From: CAZMRQ01 sp964568795
GTDB taxonomy: Bacteria; Pseudomonadota; Gammaproteobacteria; Comchoanobacterales; Comchoanobacteraceae
Reading direction: 5' to 3'
DNA: 14,651 bases
NCBI GenBank assembly: GCA_964568795.1
Contig: CAZMRQ010000036.1
Span: 1 to 14,651 of the forward strand
In this document: positions 1-8,021 of the stretch, one piece after another
Numbering within the stretch: position 1 is the first letter of the stretch
How the letters are laid out: every line of letters starts with the position of its first letter
Translations under genes and position numbers: made by a program
Notes under the pieces: model-generated
Database searches by the model: none
What the model saw: the letters and a program-made list of their open reading frames with translations, nothing else
Told to the model about the DNA's origin: nothing

Positions 1-320
1 TGTAAAAGACGGCACATGGGGTTCCTATTAGAGACAGATAGTGTTAGATTAAGGTGTTGGGAAAAGTAACTGAAACCTGAACGGTTAGACACCACTCTTC
101 AGGCTCATTTCCAAATTAGAATATACTGCACTGCAAGGCCTTAATTTGCTAAGTCCTTTACTTCATTTTATCGCAAGGACTATTGCCGACTGATGTCTTT
201 TATTAAACTAAACTTACATAAATGTTTTAACCCATCAGTTTATATATCGAAACCTCATTCTCCATGCTTTAGAATGAAGTTTTTCCTAGCCAAACTATCC
301 CAATTGAAAAAATCCAGTAA
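1..320. other. Intergenic leader upstream of putA
   Basis: No gene can be supported here. Two very short open frames enter from the left edge: one reads 22 codons to a TAA at 67-69, the other 9 codons to a TAG at 29-31. Either could be the tail of a gene lying outside the window, but nothing distinguishes them. The stretch is AT-rich, carries one copy of the dispersed repeat (95-127), and has no clear terminator hairpin. Confidence 0.5.
95..127 (+). repeat. Dispersed intergenic repeat, copy A
   Basis: Copy A of a short repeat seen four times in this window. It shares the block CTCTTCAGGCTCAT with copy C (6980-7011). After a short mismatch the two align again through TTAGAAtATACT versus TTAGAAaATACT. 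It lies about 190 bases upstream of the putA -35 box. Function unknown. Confidence 0.55.
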
Positions 321-349
321 TTGACAGCTCACGTCTGAAGAATTAGCAT
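321..349 (+). promoter_or_regulatory. Sigma70-type promoter of putA
   Basis: A perfect -35 hexamer TTGACA (321-326) is followed after a 17-base spacer by TAGCAT (344-349), which matches 4 of 6 bases of the -10 consensus. Transcription would start near 356, giving a leader of about 25 bases. A CTCAC...GTGAG inverted repeat (328-332 and 350-354) spans the spacer and -10 box and could be an operator, but that is only a suggestion. Confidence 0.65.
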
Positions 350-380
350 GTGAGTAAGTGCCATAATAAAAGGAATGACC

Positions 381-3300
381 ATGACAGATATGGATGCCCC
401 AACTAACCCCCAGCCACGCCTTGCTACTGCATCTGAACAACAGTACTCATCAAATGAACAACGGATTGTTAAGGATATCCTTCACAGTGTATCATCTCTC
501 CCATTTGATCAAATAGCTAAAAATACCGAAAATCTTATTCACAATGCAAGAAAGCAACCCCTGAAAAAATCTTTGCTAGAAAAATTTATGAACGAGTATC
601 ACCTCGACTCAGAAGAGGGTCTTGCTCTGCTTACCCTAGCAGAAGCTCTGCTGCGAATACCCGACCGACAAACTGCAGAAAGTCTCATTGCTGACAAGAT
701 AAGTCAAAAAAACTGGCAACAAAAAAACAAACAAGATATAGCCATATCTCTGGGGACTATTGGATTAAAATTTGCCAAAAGTATACTAAAACCTCAACCA
801 AATGCCATAGAAAAATTATTAAAAAAAATCTCACAACCGTCAATACGCCATATCATAACACAGGCCATGCACTTATTTGCTGGCGAGTTTGTTTACAGTG
901 AAACAATCACAGGGGCATTAAAACGCAGTGCACCCCTTCTAACATATGGGTACTGGTTTTCATACGATATGCTTGGTGAAGCAGCAATCAACCAAGCAGA
1001 TGCTGACAAGTTTTACACAGATTATGTCACGGCCATCAATAGCCTTGCTGACAATGACTGCACTGCCAATATTCAGCACCGGCCAAGTGTGTCGATCAAA
1101 CTTTCTGCTATCTGCCCCATTTTTTCAACAAAGAATTGGTCAATAGCTGAGCCGTATCTTATAACCAAAGTTACAAAACTTGCCCAATTGGCCCAGAAAG
1201 CACATGTTCAGCTCATGATAGATGGCGAAGAATCATGGCGCACAGAACTAACCCAACATGTCGTAGAAAAAGTATTCGTAAGCCAACAGACAGCACATTA
1301 TGAAGGGCTTGGCCTGGTTATCCAAGCATACCTTTGTCAGTCAACGGACTATTGCAAATGGGCTGTGCGTACTGCGAAAAATGCAAAAAAAACACTCATG
1401 GTCAGACTAGTTAAGGGGGCTTACTGGGACACAGAAATCAAATATGCTCAGCAAAATGGACTGAATGATTATGCTGTTTTTACTAGAAAATGCCACACAA
1501 GCTTGAATTACCTCGCGTGTGCAAAAATACTTGCCCATGCCAAAGATTCTATATACCCTCAATTTGCGACCCACAATCCTTTTACAGTTTGTGCCGTACA
1601 ACATCTTATGGGTCATCGCCGTGACTATGAGCTCCAATGCCTTCATGGCATGAATCATGCTATTCAAGACTATCTTTTATTAGAGATGGGTGGATCTATC
1701 CGCTGCCGAATCTATGCTCCAGTAGGCGCAAAAAAAGAGCTGCTGTCTTACTTAGTCCGAAGAATACTTGAGAACGGCGCCAATAATTCTTTTGTCCATC
1801 AATGGGCCAAAAATGATATAGATCTGGCATCTCTAGTAGAAAACCCCTATCAACAAACACAGATCACTCAAGGGAAGAAACACCCTAACATCGAAAGACC
1901 CCCTCAACTATACCCTGATAGAAAGAACAGTGTCGGTTTAGACTTAGGACAGCTATCTGTGCTGAAGTCTATCAGTCACAACATCCATTCATGGACTCCT
2001 CCAAAACTAGGGGAAAAAATACACTGCAGCCCCATCTCCGCAACTCTCATTGTCAGCCATTTTCAAGAAACCACTCCAGATCAGCTAGAAAAGGCTATTA
2101 ATGAAGCACAGAGCTACTTCCCTACCTGGAAAAACACAGAGATTGACAGCAGAGCACAAATGCTTGAGTTGGCTGCAGAAAACATACAAAACAACCTGAT
2201 CTTTTGGACACAACAGCTTATTATAGAAGGTGGAAAGACCTATGATGATGCTATTTCAGAAACACGTGAAACAATTGATTTCTTAAATTACTATGCTTGT
2301 CAAGCCAGAACTAATCTACTGCCACAGCAATTAGTTGGACCTACAGGTGAAACGAACACTCTGACATACCATGGCCGTGGAGTCATCGGGTGCTTAAGCC
2401 CCTGGAACTTCCCACTGGCAATATTTACAGGTCAAATAGCTGCTGCCCTAGCAGCAGGGAACTGTGTCATTGCCAAACCAGCTCAACAAACCCCTACTAT
2501 CAGTCGTCTGCTTGTTGATGTGCTTTATGAAGCAGGCATCCCCAGAAAGGCACTGCATCTAGCCATAGGTCCCCATGGACCCAAAATAGTTGAAAATAAA
2601 TCCATTGATGAGATCTGTCTAACAGGCTCAACAGCTACGGCAAAATCTATTCAGAAAAATCTAGCTTCCCAAGCCGGCCCCATCAAACAAATTATTGCAG
2701 AAACTGGGGGGCTTAATGTCATGATCGCTGATAGCTCAGCCCTCACCGAACAATTAGTGACAGACATTGTTCATTCTGCATTTCGTAGTGCAGGACAACG
2801 TTGTTCTGCTCTACGTGTCCTGTACCTGCCCTCTTCGCAGGAAGACAGGTACCTATCAAGTCTTGTAGGCGCAATGAGATTATTGAACATTGGTGACCCA
2901 CGTGAGTCCCAAACAGATGTTGGTCCAGTGATTGACAAAACCAGCCTCACCACTATTATGAACCACAAAAAATGGCTCCAAGACCGTGATGCGGTCATTT
3001 ACCAATGCCCCTCGCCCACACTGCCGGGTCATTACTTTCCCCCATTATTAGCTCGCCTAAGTCATTTATCTGAACTGAAAGAAGAAGTGTTTGGCCCAGT
3101 TTTGCATGTCATCACTTATCAAGAAGGGCAAGTTGATCCAATAATTCAGGATATAAATAAATCTAAATATGGCCTAACTCTTGGCATCCAAAGCCGTATC
3201 GAGTCATTTATAAATCATATACTTTCTCAGACAAGCGTTGGCAATAACTATGTTAACCGCGACATGATTGGCGCGACGGTTGGCGTACAGCCTTTTGGTG

Positions 3301-3440
3301 GTCATGGGTTATCTGGCACAGGACCAAAAGCTGGAGGACCCAACCTATTAAGGCGGCTCTCGTATGAAAAAACAGTGACAATAAATACCGCAGCCACAGG
3401 TGGGAACATCATTCTATACAACGAATTAGCAGATTCATAA
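381..3440 (+). CDS. putA: Bifunctional proline dehydrogenase / P5C dehydrogenase
   Basis: PutA oxidises proline to glutamate in two steps: an FAD-dependent proline dehydrogenase (about residues 170-480) and an NAD-dependent aldehyde dehydrogenase (about 530-1000). Visible PRODH motifs are VRLVKGAYWD (341-350), FATHN (395-399) and YLVRRILENG with R460-R461. ALDH motifs are SPWNFPLAIFTG, AETGG with general-base E774, and SAGQRCSAL with nucleophile C808. At 1019 aa it is a compact form. It lacks the ribbon-helix-helix DNA-binding N-terminus of E. coli PutA (about 1320 aa) and the extra C-terminal domain, so it should not repress its own gene. The E. coli PRODH stretch KLSALHPRY reads KLSAICPIF here (from K240), a mild oddity. 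Two ATGs are available. AAAAGGA (368-374) abuts the one at 375 but sits 6 bases before the one at 381, so I chose 381. Proline is a plausible fuel for an intracellular bacterium. Confidence 0.95.
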   Translation: MTDMDAPTNPQPRLATASEQQYSSNEQRIVKDILHSVSSLPFDQIAKNTENLIHNARKQPLKKSLLEKFMNEYHLDSEEGLALLTLAEALLRIPDRQTAESLIADKISQKNWQQKNKQDIAISLGTIGLKFAKSILKPQPNAIEKLLKKISQPSIRHIITQAMHLFAGEFVYSETITGALKRSAPLLTYGYWFSYDMLGEAAINQADADKFYTDYVTAINSLADNDCTANIQHRPSVSIKLSAICPIFSTKNWSIAEPYLITKVTKLAQLAQKAHVQLMIDGEESWRTELTQHVVEKVFVSQQTAHYEGLGLVIQAYLCQSTDYCKWAVRTAKNAKKTLMVRLVKGAYWDTEIKYAQQNGLNDYAVFTRKCHTSLNYLACAKILAHAKDSIYPQFATHNPFTVCAVQHLMGHRRDYELQCLHGMNHAIQDYLLLEMGGSIRCRIYAPVGAKKELLSYLVRRILENGANNSFVHQWAKNDIDLASLVENPYQQTQITQGKKHPNIERPPQLYPDRKNSVGLDLGQLSVLKSISHNIHSWTPPKLGEKIHCSPISATLIVSHFQETTPDQLEKAINEAQSYFPTWKNTEIDSRAQMLELAAENIQNNLIFWTQQLIIEGGKTYDDAISETRETIDFLNYYACQARTNLLPQQLVGPTGETNTLTYHGRGVIGCLSPWNFPLAIFTGQIAAALAAGNCVIAKPAQQTPTISRLLVDVLYEAGIPRKALHLAIGPHGPKIVENKSIDEICLTGSTATAKSIQKNLASQAGPIKQIIAETGGLNVMIADSSALTEQLVTDIVHSAFRSAGQRCSALRVLYLPSSQEDRYLSSLVGAMRLLNIGDPRESQTDVGPVIDKTSLTTIMNHKKWLQDRDAVIYQCPSPTLPGHYFPPLLARLSHLSELKEEVFGPVLHVITYQEGQVDPIIQDINKSKYGLTLGIQSRIESFINHILSQTSVGNNYVNRDMIGATVGVQPFGGHGLSGTGPKAGGPNLLRRLSYEKTVTINTAATGGNIILYNELADS

Positions 3441-3514
3441 GAAATTGAGAGGCCAATAACCTATTGTTTTAAAGCCTTAAATTGAGAAAGACCGAAATGT
3501 TTTTTTAACTGCCC

Positions 3515-3520
3515 TATAAT
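3515..3520 (+). promoter_or_regulatory. -10 box upstream of the small ORF and purL-like gene
   Basis: A perfect TATAAT lies in the putA-purL gap, about 28 bases before the ATG at 3548. No good -35 hexamer sits at 16-18 bases; TTGAGA at 3482 is too far, with a 27-base gap. It is a probable but unproven promoter for the small ORF and the purL-like gene. Confidence 0.4.
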
Positions 3521-3547
3521 ATCATTGGGACAATTTAAGGGTGAAAA

Positions 3548-3700
3548 ATGTTCAAAAAATATCTGCTAATGCTAAGACAAATCAAAAAGAGTGTCCACAA
3601 AATGTGCTTACAGCCTCAAACAGTGAGGTGCAAATCGTCTCAACAATTCAAGAGAATCTACAAAAAAAAGGCTCGCAAACATGATTATTCTCAGTGGTAA
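3548..3700 (+). CDS. Possible small basic protein, 50 aa
   Basis: This 50-codon frame starts at an ATG with a well-placed TAAGGG about 7 bases upstream and a TATAAT box just before that. It overlaps the first 20 bases of the purL-like gene. The product is very basic: 11 Lys, 4 Arg and 2 His in 50 residues, starting MFKKYLLMLRQIKK, with no recognisable domain. A rival frame from GTG 3541 (47 codons) ends in a TGA that overlaps the purL ATG as ATGA, the usual layout of translationally coupled genes. However, its start codon touches the ribosome binding site. Either frame, or neither, may be translated; the region could also be an A-rich leader of the purL-like gene. I do not recognise it. Confidence 0.25.
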   Translation: MFKKYLLMLRQIKKSVHKMCLQPQTVRCKSSQQFKRIYKKKARKHDYSQW

Positions 3701-6700
3701 TTGGCAAGACCAATATAGCCACCATACCAAACGTGCATTGATTATCAAACAGCACCCCCTCATGAGCAATGGACAAGTGCAAGTACTGGCCCGACTTTTG
3801 AAGTACAGTGATCTGGACTACAACACAAAAAGGTTAGCTCCACCCACACACTCTCTAGGGCTGTTTATTGACTCAGAGGACAACCAACTAACCGAGGCTA
3901 TCAATCACTGGATTGCTGACAGCGAACTCAATTGCTCTGGAATACATCATTGTCACTTGGTTAAAACCCCCATTGGCAAAACCATTAATAAACCTGCGGA
4001 TGCTATATCCTACTATGACCATTTAAATGATTGGTTCAATAAACCAAGTGCCACACCACAAGAGGAGATTCTATCCCACGAAGAAGCTGTCACTTGGTTG
4101 AAGAGTCATGCCATCCCAGAACACCAATGCCACGACCTCATAAACCAATGCGCTAAACCTATTTCTCTTGTCAACCTTATACGCTCTTATCAAGATCACT
4201 CACAAAAGGAAAAGACAACATCAACAAGGCAAGTTCTGACCATTAGCTATCACCTACACCATTGCAAATGGAAACAAATGGATACATCTTTGCAACACCA
4301 CAGCTCTATACTGACTAATCAAAGTCAACAAATATCAGAAGTTATTGATCTGTCGATGTCACAAAGTCAACTCATCACCCCACTATCTGCCACCTGCACA
4401 TCTCAACATAAATCAAATCCAATTGATCAACAAACAATTCATTTCAGCCAAGCAAGTGGTATACCTCTATGCCAAGGACAAATCGGCCCTGCCAACCAAC
4501 TTATGGTCACTGACTTTTCTGTGCCAGTTAAACGTCAACCACAAAGCAATGACCTCGTCATTATCGTCGGATCGAATGTACACCGTCAACATCCCCAGCA
4601 CCGCAGTCAAGACCATCATTATCACCAAAGAGATCATAACCCCATGCAACTAGCTGAAATGATAAAGATGATGCGCATGTACTTGGAACACAACCCCTAT
4701 GCTTTAAGTGGCGTGATTTCTCATCAACAAGGCACGCTCATTGAGCGCGCCCTGCACTGGATAAAAAAAACATCAAAAGGACTCGATATTAAGCCACACA
4801 ACATTCCCAACCATAGTCAAAATGATTGGTCTGCAAAAATATGGCAAACTGGGCAAAACCAGATTTTGATCACATTGCCACAACAGCATCTGGCATCCTG
4901 GTTATTGCTATGCAATCAAAACAACTGCCCCTATGCCATCATCGGGCAAGTGATAAACACACCCAAACTGATGATATCTGGACAAACCATAAATCCTCAA
5001 AAAAACAACACTCTCAAGAAAAAAACAGTGGAAACTGCTCTTCCTGCTCGGAAAGGGAGAAAAATAAAATGCCCACCAATCGCCACACAAAAACAATGGC
5101 TCAAAGAAGTATTGAAACACCCTGAAGTATCCGACAAAAGGTTTTTGCTTAACCACATCGATATCACAGGATATCGCAGACTCGTTCAAGGACCGGCATG
5201 TGCACCATCCAACCTTCCTATCAACAATTATAAAGTCATAAAATACAGTCCGCATGAGTACAGTATCAGCAGCTGTGGTCACGCCACAAGCCAGGCCATT
5301 GATAAAACTACTATTCAGCAATCTTGGCTCGAAGCCGTGACCAATATACTGGGTGCAGTATGCAGTGAGCAACTCCTATCTGCCCATGTGTCGATAACTC
5401 GTTCTGTCAAAGAGCGTCGTTACGATTCGGCAATCTATACTCTCATCCGGCAATTAGCTAACAGCACTCAGATAGAAGCAACTGTCGACATCCATGATCA
5501 TGATGTTTTTAGCAGCACCGTTGCTCTACACGCACAAACAACATCGCAACCAACGATCAAACCAATTATCACAGCCCCCCATGAGTTCGTTTATTGGCTC
5601 CCCATGTGTGATTTAAAGGGATTAAGCCAAAGCATCGTCACTGAAGTATGTCCTTCTCTATGCCGTGACCGTCTTAATAACCCCCATACCACAAATATTT
5701 ACAAAATCATAAACTGCATGCATCAAGCTGCCCATAGCAACCTCATTTCCTCTCTTCATGACATCAGCCGCGGAGGCCTTTTAACAACGCTACTAGAGTC
5801 ATGCTGGGGATCAGGATATGGCATGCAAATCGATGTTTCTACAACAACTGAACTGGGACACTTTTTATGGCATGAAGGTCCTGGCGTTATTGTGACTGTT
5901 AAAGAAAATCAACAAGAGTCCTTTGAAAAACATTGCCATAATTATAAATGTCCCTACACCTTAATTGGGTTCACACAACACTACCAGTTTATCCAAGTAA
6001 GGCAGGCTACAAAAACACTCTGGCAACTGTCATTATCAGAATACCTACGTCTCTGGCAAACAGATGACCTGAGCAGAAAACACATCGATCTTATTAAATG
6101 GTCCAATCGACCAGAAAGACCACGCATTCACCGATCCGTGATGGTCAAACCACTGCGTGTGCTAATTTTAACTGACCGTGGCACATATGGTCATGAACTC
6201 GTTGCCCAAAACTGTTTAGAGCATTCATTGACCCCTGTCATTTTTTCAGTGAATGATTTGATAAGAAAATCGACTCTCATCTCAGATTTCCAAGCCATCA
6301 TCATACCTGGTGGAGCAACTCACGGAGACATAACCAAACCTGGATGGTTTTCCGCCACCCAAATAGCAGAGAATAAAGATCTAGCAAAAGACTTGATGAA
6401 ATGGTTTAGAGAACCCGACACCCTCATGCTTGGCTTTGGCAATGGGGCACAAATCATCAGTCACCTTGGACACCTCCATCCTGACAAAAACTCATGGCCT
6501 ACCTTCAGACAGAACCAAACAAAAAAATACGAAGCCAGACCGATCAGGATCACACTCAACACTGATGCATCTGTATTATTGCAGCCCTGGAAAGACCAAG
6601 AAATCGTGACCTCCATCAAAGGCCACTACCTAAATAGTCCCATTCACCTCACTAACAACCCTCTTGCAAGCTCACATGAGCAAGTGAACTGGGTTGGCAA

Positions 6701-6857
6701 AGAACAGCAATCATTTGGCTTCTGGAGTGATAATGGGCGGGTCGGCGCACTCCTCATTCAACCAGATGACACTCAATACAGTGATCAAATGCTCTCTTTA
6801 TATGACTCACTGCGCGAATGGCTCATAGCACACCCTCGACCCCCTTTGCGATTTTGA
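3681..6857 (+). CDS. Divergent PurL-like protein, probable inactive FGAM synthase (pseudoenzyme)
   Basis: The protein follows the plan of the large single-chain PurL, which makes FGAM from FGAR, glutamine and ATP, but it is shorter (1058 aa versus about 1290 in E. coli). Anchors by eye are LARLLKYS near residue 40 (E. coli LERLLKYG), LHHCKWKQMD around C195 (E. coli EHCRHKIFNADW), HDISRGGLLTTL from H693 (E. coli HDRSDGGLLVTL), and a class-I amidotransferase domain from about 825 to the end. The active sites are lost. The amidotransferase GVCNGCQ is GFGNGAQ (918-924, catalytic Cys replaced by G920), and PHPE is QPDD (catalytic His replaced by Q1027). ETHNHP, GGEIRDEG and PVGKDSMSMK cannot be found in the synthase half. 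Yet all 1058 codons are open, so it looks maintained. AAGG sits 9 bases before the ATG. It is probably not the functional purL. It may be neofunctionalised or host-directed, or a very recently relaxed gene. Confidence 0.8.
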   Translation: MIILSGNWQDQYSHHTKRALIIKQHPLMSNGQVQVLARLLKYSDLDYNTKRLAPPTHSLGLFIDSEDNQLTEAINHWIADSELNCSGIHHCHLVKTPIGKTINKPADAISYYDHLNDWFNKPSATPQEEILSHEEAVTWLKSHAIPEHQCHDLINQCAKPISLVNLIRSYQDHSQKEKTTSTRQVLTISYHLHHCKWKQMDTSLQHHSSILTNQSQQISEVIDLSMSQSQLITPLSATCTSQHKSNPIDQQTIHFSQASGIPLCQGQIGPANQLMVTDFSVPVKRQPQSNDLVIIVGSNVHRQHPQHRSQDHHYHQRDHNPMQLAEMIKMMRMYLEHNPYALSGVISHQQGTLIERALHWIKKTSKGLDIKPHNIPNHSQNDWSAKIWQTGQNQILITLPQQHLASWLLLCNQNNCPYAIIGQVINTPKLMISGQTINPQKNNTLKKKTVETALPARKGRKIKCPPIATQKQWLKEVLKHPEVSDKRFLLNHIDITGYRRLVQGPACAPSNLPINNYKVIKYSPHEYSISSCGHATSQAIDKTTIQQSWLEAVTNILGAVCSEQLLSAHVSITRSVKERRYDSAIYTLIRQLANSTQIEATVDIHDHDVFSSTVALHAQTTSQPTIKPIITAPHEFVYWLPMCDLKGLSQSIVTEVCPSLCRDRLNNPHTTNIYKIINCMHQAAHSNLISSLHDISRGGLLTTLLESCWGSGYGMQIDVSTTTELGHFLWHEGPGVIVTVKENQQESFEKHCHNYKCPYTLIGFTQHYQFIQVRQATKTLWQLSLSEYLRLWQTDDLSRKHIDLIKWSNRPERPRIHRSVMVKPLRVLILTDRGTYGHELVAQNCLEHSLTPVIFSVNDLIRKSTLISDFQAIIIPGGATHGDITKPGWFSATQIAENKDLAKDLMKWFREPDTLMLGFGNGAQIISHLGHLHPDKNSWPTFRQNQTKKYEARPIRITLNTDASVLLQPWKDQEIVTSIKGHYLNSPIHLTNNPLASSHEQVNWVGKEQQSFGFWSDNGRVGALLIQPDDTQYSDQMLSLYDSLREWLIAHPRPPLRF

Positions 6858-6943
6858 CGCTCTCGTCGCTATAAACGCGAGGTAAGCATGTCAAAGCCAT
6901 GCCTCATTATAAACAACTGCCGACTCCATAGCTCTTCTTTAAG

Positions 6944-6970
6944 CCTTCATCGGTTCATCTTGCGCTGGAA
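6944..6970 (+). repeat. Dispersed intergenic repeat, copy B (diverged)
   Basis: It reads CTTCATCGGTTCATCTTGCG and is a diverged copy of the same repeat, sharing TTCATCTTGC-like sequence with copies C and D. It starts 36 bases before copy C, so the two form a small tandem pair in the gap between the purL-like gene and the secreted protein. Confidence 0.4.
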
Positions 6971-6979
6971 TCACTCAAC

Positions 6980-7011
6980 CTCTTCAGGCTCATCTTGCAT
7001 TAGAAAATACT
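6980..7011 (+). repeat. Dispersed intergenic repeat, copy C
   Basis: This copy has the block TCAGGCTCATCTTGCAT (6984-7000), identical over 17 bases to copy D (7936-7952). Its flanks match copy A. It lies about 65 bases upstream of the secreted-protein gene. Confidence 0.6.
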
Positions 7012-7076
7012 TATCTAGCTAAAAAGAGAGAAATAGATTACTATATGAAAACACTGGATTGAAATGGAGGTTATCA

Positions 7077-7622
7077 ATGAAGATAAAAGATTTACTTGTA
7101 GGCAGTTTACTCCTCATGATGACATCACCGATTATGTCTCATGCGCCGCGACACAGTCCCTATGTGGATAGTGAAGGATTTTGTGTGGTTGAGATTCATC
7201 CCAGTAATCCCAAAAAATATATTCAACAAAAAGTCATTGATGTGCCTGACATTAGTGGTCATGTTGTGCGTCTTTTTCATGTCGAGCAAACGATAAAAGA
7301 CACGCCCTTGTGCCATGGTGACAGTCTTATTTCAATGCAAATGTACGGTATGACAGATTACATTGACCATGATGGCAGTGCGTCGGGATATGTTATATAC
7401 ACTAGCCAACAAGGCCATAAACTCTCTCTCAAGTTTTCTGCAAATTCACAAATGAAACCAGGAAGCCCGCTTGCTGACTATCAACTTGTAGGAAGGGTCA
7501 TTGGAGGAGAAGGAACATTTTCAGCGGTAAAAGGAGATCTTCAGGTCATTACAAAATTTAATAGACATGATGGTGTGATTGTCCCAGTTGTGAACAGATT
7601 GCGCTATAAAATAGCTCAATAA
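7077..7622 (+). CDS. Secreted hypothetical protein, probable small beta-barrel
   Basis: This 181-aa protein has a classic signal peptide: MKIK, a hydrophobic core LLVGSLLLMM, then a likely cut after MSHA (about residue 20). The mature part has two cysteines (in GFCVV and PLCHGD) that could pair in the periplasm or outside the cell. Its C-terminal half has GYVIYTSQQGHKLSLKF, then VGRVIGGEGTFSAVKGDL. That alternation of short strands and the phrase GGEGTFSAVKG resemble allene-oxide-cyclase or DUF3224-like barrels, but this is a visual impression and the function is unknown. I chose the ATG at 7077, not 7059, because GGAGG lies about 6 bases before it. Repeat copies B and C sit upstream. Export would be by Sec, so it is not obviously a Dot/Icm substrate. 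Confidence 0.7.
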   Translation: MKIKDLLVGSLLLMMTSPIMSHAPRHSPYVDSEGFCVVEIHPSNPKKYIQQKVIDVPDISGHVVRLFHVEQTIKDTPLCHGDSLISMQMYGMTDYIDHDGSASGYVIYTSQQGHKLSLKFSANSQMKPGSPLADYQLVGRVIGGEGTFSAVKGDLQVITKFNRHDGVIVPVVNRLRYKIAQ

Positions 7623-7931
7623 TTGATATTCACACGAGAAGTATCTAACAGAAGTGAGCGAAATGGCTTGCAATATAAAACGTTTTGGCCGCACTAGCAA
7701 GGCAGTCTCTGAGACATGATTTGCATCTCAAGATGCTACGTACATACTATAAGTGCGATGACAGCATCGAAAAGATCACTATACTTGAAGGAAACTGTGC
7801 CAATGTCAATGAACTGGTTGATCTGCGCCTATCAGGACAAACTGTTCCATATTTTATCATGCTAACTTTAACCCTGCAAATATATTGGTCAAAGAAAGTC
7901 ATGAACATCAACTCTATGGCTCTTTTTTAAC

Positions 7932-7956
7932 CTTCTCAGGCTCATCTTGCATGAGA
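7932..7956 (+). repeat. Dispersed intergenic repeat, copy D
   Basis: It carries TCAGGCTCATCTTGCAT (7936-7952), exactly as in copy C. It ends about 10 bases before the -35 region of the icmD promoter, so it is well placed to act as a regulatory site, though nothing proves this. Confidence 0.6.
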
Positions 7957-7968
7957 CAAGACAGGTTG

Positions 7969-7997
7969 TTGCATACCGTAAAAATAGACTATATAAT
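7969..7997 (+). promoter_or_regulatory. Likely promoter of icmD
   Basis: There is a perfect -10 box TATAAT (7992-7997), and a weak -35 TTGCAT (7969-7974) lies 17 bases upstream. The start point would be near 8004, leaving a leader of about 18 bases that contains the GAGGGA ribosome binding site of icmD. This suggests that icmDJB has its own promoter here. The PmrA box known upstream of icm genes in Coxiella and Legionella is not evident. Confidence 0.5.
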
Positions 7998-8021
7998 ACT
8001 TCAAGTAGAGGGAACCAACTA

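Noticed and set aside
1407..1667. 86-codon minus-strand frame inside putA
   Set aside because: It overlaps the strongly conserved PRODH core of PutA; shadow frame.
4908..5372. 154-codon minus-strand frame inside the purL-like gene
   Set aside because: It lies wholly within the plus-strand gene, its Cys/Phe-rich product has no recognisable motif, and there is no ribosome binding site; it is a shadow frame.
7685..7930. 81-codon frame taken as an intact gene
   Set aside because: It needs a TTG start without a ribosome binding site, and the protein-like signal passes into other frames at both ends; better described as a remnant.
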